This document shows positions 42,704 through 46,261 of a stretch of 46,261 nucleotides of DNA, piece by piece (position 1 is the stretch's first letter; every line of letters begins with the position of its first letter). The translations under genes and the position numbers were made by a program. The DNA is taken from assembly GCA_964604955.1 (NCBI GenBank), contig CAZSBE010000010.1, positions 1-46,261 of the forward strand, in the 5' to 3' direction. The notes under the pieces are model-generated. The model saw nothing but the letters and a program-made list of their open reading frames with translations, had not been told where the DNA came from and made no database searches. Origin of the DNA: JALGWA01 sp964604955. Its GTDB lineage: Bacteria; Arandabacterota; Arandabacteria; Arandabacterales; JALGWA01.

Positions 42704-42717
42704 GTGCAAATTGCGAT
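42704..42717 (+). promoter_or_regulatory. Upstream dyad site 3 of the pilB control region
   Basis: GTGCAAATTGCGAT, core GCAA-A-TTGC, 46 bases beyond site 2. The shared form of the three is GTGCA followed by three or four variable bases and TGC[AG]A[CT]. Confidence 0.45.
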
Positions 42718-42726
42718 CTGTTGAAG

Positions 42727-42744
42727 AACTTTTTCGAAATAGTT
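42727..42744. promoter_or_regulatory. AT-rich 18-bp near-perfect palindrome before pilB
   Basis: AACTTTTTCGAAATAGTT is palindromic at eight of nine base pairs, centred on TCGA. It lies between dyad 3 and the sigma-54 promoter, about 65-75 bases before the predicted start, where an operator or a DNA-bending protein site could act. Confidence 0.4.
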
Positions 42745-42776
42745 GACCTGATGACCCGCCGGGCAGGCGGAAAGAG

Positions 42777-42792
42777 TGGTACAGACATTGCA
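42777..42792 (+). promoter_or_regulatory. Consensus sigma-54 promoter of pilB-pilT-pilC
   Basis: TGGTACAGACATTGCA matches the sigma-54 (RpoN) consensus TGGYRYR-N4-TTGCW at every position, with exactly ten bases between GG (-24) and GC (-12). Transcription should start near 42803, 60 bases before the pilB ATG. No sigma-70 pair with 17-base spacing was found in this intergenic region. Confidence 0.75.
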
Positions 42793-42862
42793 GAGGTAAC
42801 AGCGCCGGGTTCGCTTACGGTATAAATGCAGTTCTCAAGTAGGGGGGTATTGCGCGACACCA

Positions 42863-44561
<1,699 letters not shown>

Positions 44562-44569
<8 letters not shown>

Positions 44570-45749
44570 CGCACCGGTTACACCAGAGTCTGCAAGCAAC
44601 GTCACAGCCAACGAACCCGTGAAGAGGTCAGGACCCGGCGGTACCGTGACGATGCGAGAGCTCCTCGAGGAGATGGTCAGGAGGAAGGCTTCAGACCTTC
44701 ATCTTACCGCTGGCTTGCCGGCCCAGTTCCGAATAGACGGCGAGATTGTCTCTTCCGATTCCGAACCTCTATCTCCCGAGATGACCAAGGGGCTCACCTA
44801 CAGCATCCTCAACGAGGAGCAGAGAAAGCGCTTCGAGATCGAACGAGAGCTCGACCTCTCTTTCGGCGTGCGGGGACTGAGCCGTTTCCGCGCGAATGCC
44901 TTCCTGCAGCGGGGCGTGGTGAGTATCGCGATCAGGCAGATACCCTACGAGATACTCTCGCTCAAGGAGCTCGGGCTGCCGGATGTCGTGGACAGGCTCG
45001 CCAACAAGACCAAGGGGCTGATTCTCGTCACGGGCCCGACGGGCTGCGGCAAGTCGACGACACTTGCATCGGTGGTGGACAAGGTCAACACCGAGAGGCG
45101 CTGCCACATAATCACCATCGAGGACCCGATCGAGTACGTTCATCACCACAAGCGTTGCATCGTGAACCAGCGGGAGGTGCAGGCGGACACGCACTCGTTC
45201 GCAAACGCCCTCAAGTACGTCCTGAGGCAGGACCCGGACGTCATACTCGTGGGCGAGATGAGGGACCTGGAGACTATCGCCGCCGCGCTTACGATCGCCG
45301 AGACCGGCCATTTGACGCTGGCCACGCTTCATACCAACTCGACCTACGAGGCGATCAACCGAATCGTGGACGTGTTCCCCGAGCACCAGCAGGGGCAGAT
45401 CGTGGCCCAGCTGGCTTTCGTGCTCGAGGGGGTCATCACCCAGCAGCTCATGCCGAAACTCGGTGGCAGGGGCAGGGTGCTGGCATGCGAGGTGCTCATC
45501 TGCACTCCGGCCGTCAAGGCGCTCATACGTGAGAAGAAGATCCACCAGATATATTCCCATATGCAGGCCGGGCAGAAGTTCGGCATGCAGACTATGAACC
45601 AGGCGCTGTACAGGCTCTACGTTACTAGAGAGATCTCGCTCGAGGAAGCAATGGGGCGGAGCGCGGATGTCTCAGAACTTGAACAGATGCTTTCTAGAAA
45701 AGGCGTACTGGGCTCAGCATGTGACCGCATCGGGAGCAGTCGCCTGTAG
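44562..45749 (+). CDS. pilT: Type IV pilus retraction ATPase
   Basis: This 395-residue protein powers pilus retraction for twitching and DNA uptake. It overlaps pilB by eight bases. A non-conserved tail of about 30 residues precedes the PilT core. The core has ASDLHLTAGLPAQFRIDGEI, Walker A GPTGCGKST (158-166), the Walker B region LRQDPDVILVGEMRDLET, the His box TGHLTLATLHTN and the AIRE-like LIREKKIHQIYSHMQAGQK near the C terminus. There is no zinc-binding Cys cluster, as expected for PilT. Walker A has Cys in place of the usual second Ser, a common PilT variant. Several PilT-like proteins (PilU) share this design, so PilT itself is likely but not certain. Confidence 0.95.
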
Positions 45750-45763
45750 AGAGGTGGTTTGAG

Positions 45764-46261
45764 TTGGCTACTACTTATGTCTGGAAGGGGAAGACCGCTG
45801 GCGGGCATGTGACCAGCGGTGAGATGGCCGCTGAATCCCGCAGCGACGTAATCAAGCTGCTGCGGCAGAAGGAGCTCGTGGTCACCTCGCTCAAGGAGAA
45901 GGAAAAGGGACCGCGGTTCAGCCTGTTCGGGCCCCGCGGAGTCTCGACCAAAGATCTTGCCGTCTTCACCAGGCAGTTCGCGACGATGATTAACTCGGGA
46001 CTGCCGCTTGTCCAGTGCCTGGACATTCTCGGGGCCCAGGCGGAGAAGGAGCATCACAGGAAGATCATCCATACCGTCATGAAAGACGTGGAGTCGGGCT
46101 CGACCCTGGCCGACGCCCTTTCGAGGCACCGGGAGGTCTACAGCGACCTCTATATCAACATGGTGGACGCGGGCGAGGCCGGCGGCGTACTGGACGTCAT
46201 CCTCGCGAGGCTGGCGACTTACCTCGAGAAGATGGACGCCCTGAAGCGGAAGATCAGGAGC
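45764..46261 (+). CDS. pilC: Type IV pilus inner-membrane platform protein, 3'-truncated
   Basis: The first 166 residues of PilC start at TTG 45764 after AGAGAGGTGG and run off the window end. The N-terminal segment TTYVWKGKTAGGHVTSGEM, the KDLAVFTRQFATMINSGLPL stretch opening the first GspF domain, and DAGEAGGVLDVILARLATYL are characteristic. PilC lies in the inner membrane and couples PilB and PilT motors to pilin assembly. It is the third gene of the cluster, 14 bases after pilT. Membrane helices would come later in the protein and are outside the window. Confidence 0.93.
   Translation, partial: MATTYVWKGKTAGGHVTSGEMAAESRSDVIKLLRQKELVVTSLKEKEKGPRFSLFGPRGVSTKDLAVFTRQFATMINSGLPLVQCLDILGAQAEKEHHRKIIHTVMKDVESGSTLADALSRHREVYSDLYINMVDAGEAGGVLDVILARLATYLEKMDALKRKIRS

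Noticed and set aside
42704..42715. Second sigma-54 promoter at GTGGTGCAAATTGC
   Set aside because: Only eight bases separate GG and GC instead of ten; it is better read as one of the dyads.
42743..42771. Sigma-70 promoter from TTGACC at 42743
   Set aside because: No -10 box occurs at a 16-18 base distance.

Overview
The window is high-GC, gene-dense bacterial DNA with 35 genes, all but two on the + strand. The first and last genes are cut by the window edges. It reads as core chromosome from a didermic (outer-membrane) bacterium. The type IX secretion (T9SS)-style proteins (a PorU-like C25 peptidase, a PorV/PorQ-family barrel, an M6 protease with a C-terminal sorting domain), together with Omp85, TonB-receptor and type IV pilus genes and the high GC, suggest an FCB-group lineage outside classical Bacteroidetes, such as Krumholzibacteriota or Eisenbacteria. 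That placement is inference. I see no mobile elements, CRISPR arrays, rRNA or tRNA genes, and no gene-free stretch above 300 bases.

Layout. 1-1029: end of a HIT-family gene, a LytR_C-domain protein and TatA. 1026-3706 (minus strand): a PpiD/SurA-like periplasmic foldase and an outer-membrane barrel. 3889-11476: an exported M23 peptidase, DnaE, a small barrel and AccA. 11485-28108: one promoter and a leader terminator, then ten tightly packed genes: a Trm112-like zinc protein, a small membrane protein, PorU-like, PorV-like, an M6 protease cargo, two DUF5683-type paralogues, an NHL propeller, a large barrel candidate with SprA-like features, and an Omp85 protein. This is the most distinctive region and looks like a compact T9SS-like export and surface-anchoring locus. 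28115-32492: thiC-hutU-hutI. 32640-34585: a TPR protein and a PHP phosphoesterase. 34601-38444: a degenerate acetate-kinase-like protein, an ECF-type S component and a TonB-dependent receptor. 38500-42173: an exported nitroreductase, CvpA, phosphomannomutase and mannose-1-phosphate guanylyltransferase, the last two making GDP-mannose for surface glycans. 42255-46261: a ComEA-like protein, then pilB-pilT-pilC behind a consensus sigma-54 promoter with three upstream dyads.

Regulation. Eight sigma-70-type promoters can be read, all with 17-bp spacers and TAnnnT -10 boxes. Two lie so close to their ATG that the mRNAs should be nearly leaderless. The pilus genes instead carry a sigma-54 promoter. 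TTG starts are frequent (9 of 34 readable starts). The main points for follow-up are the T9SS-like operon and its leader terminator, the sigma-54 pilus control region, and the acetate-kinase homologue that has lost its N-terminal phosphate-binding motif.
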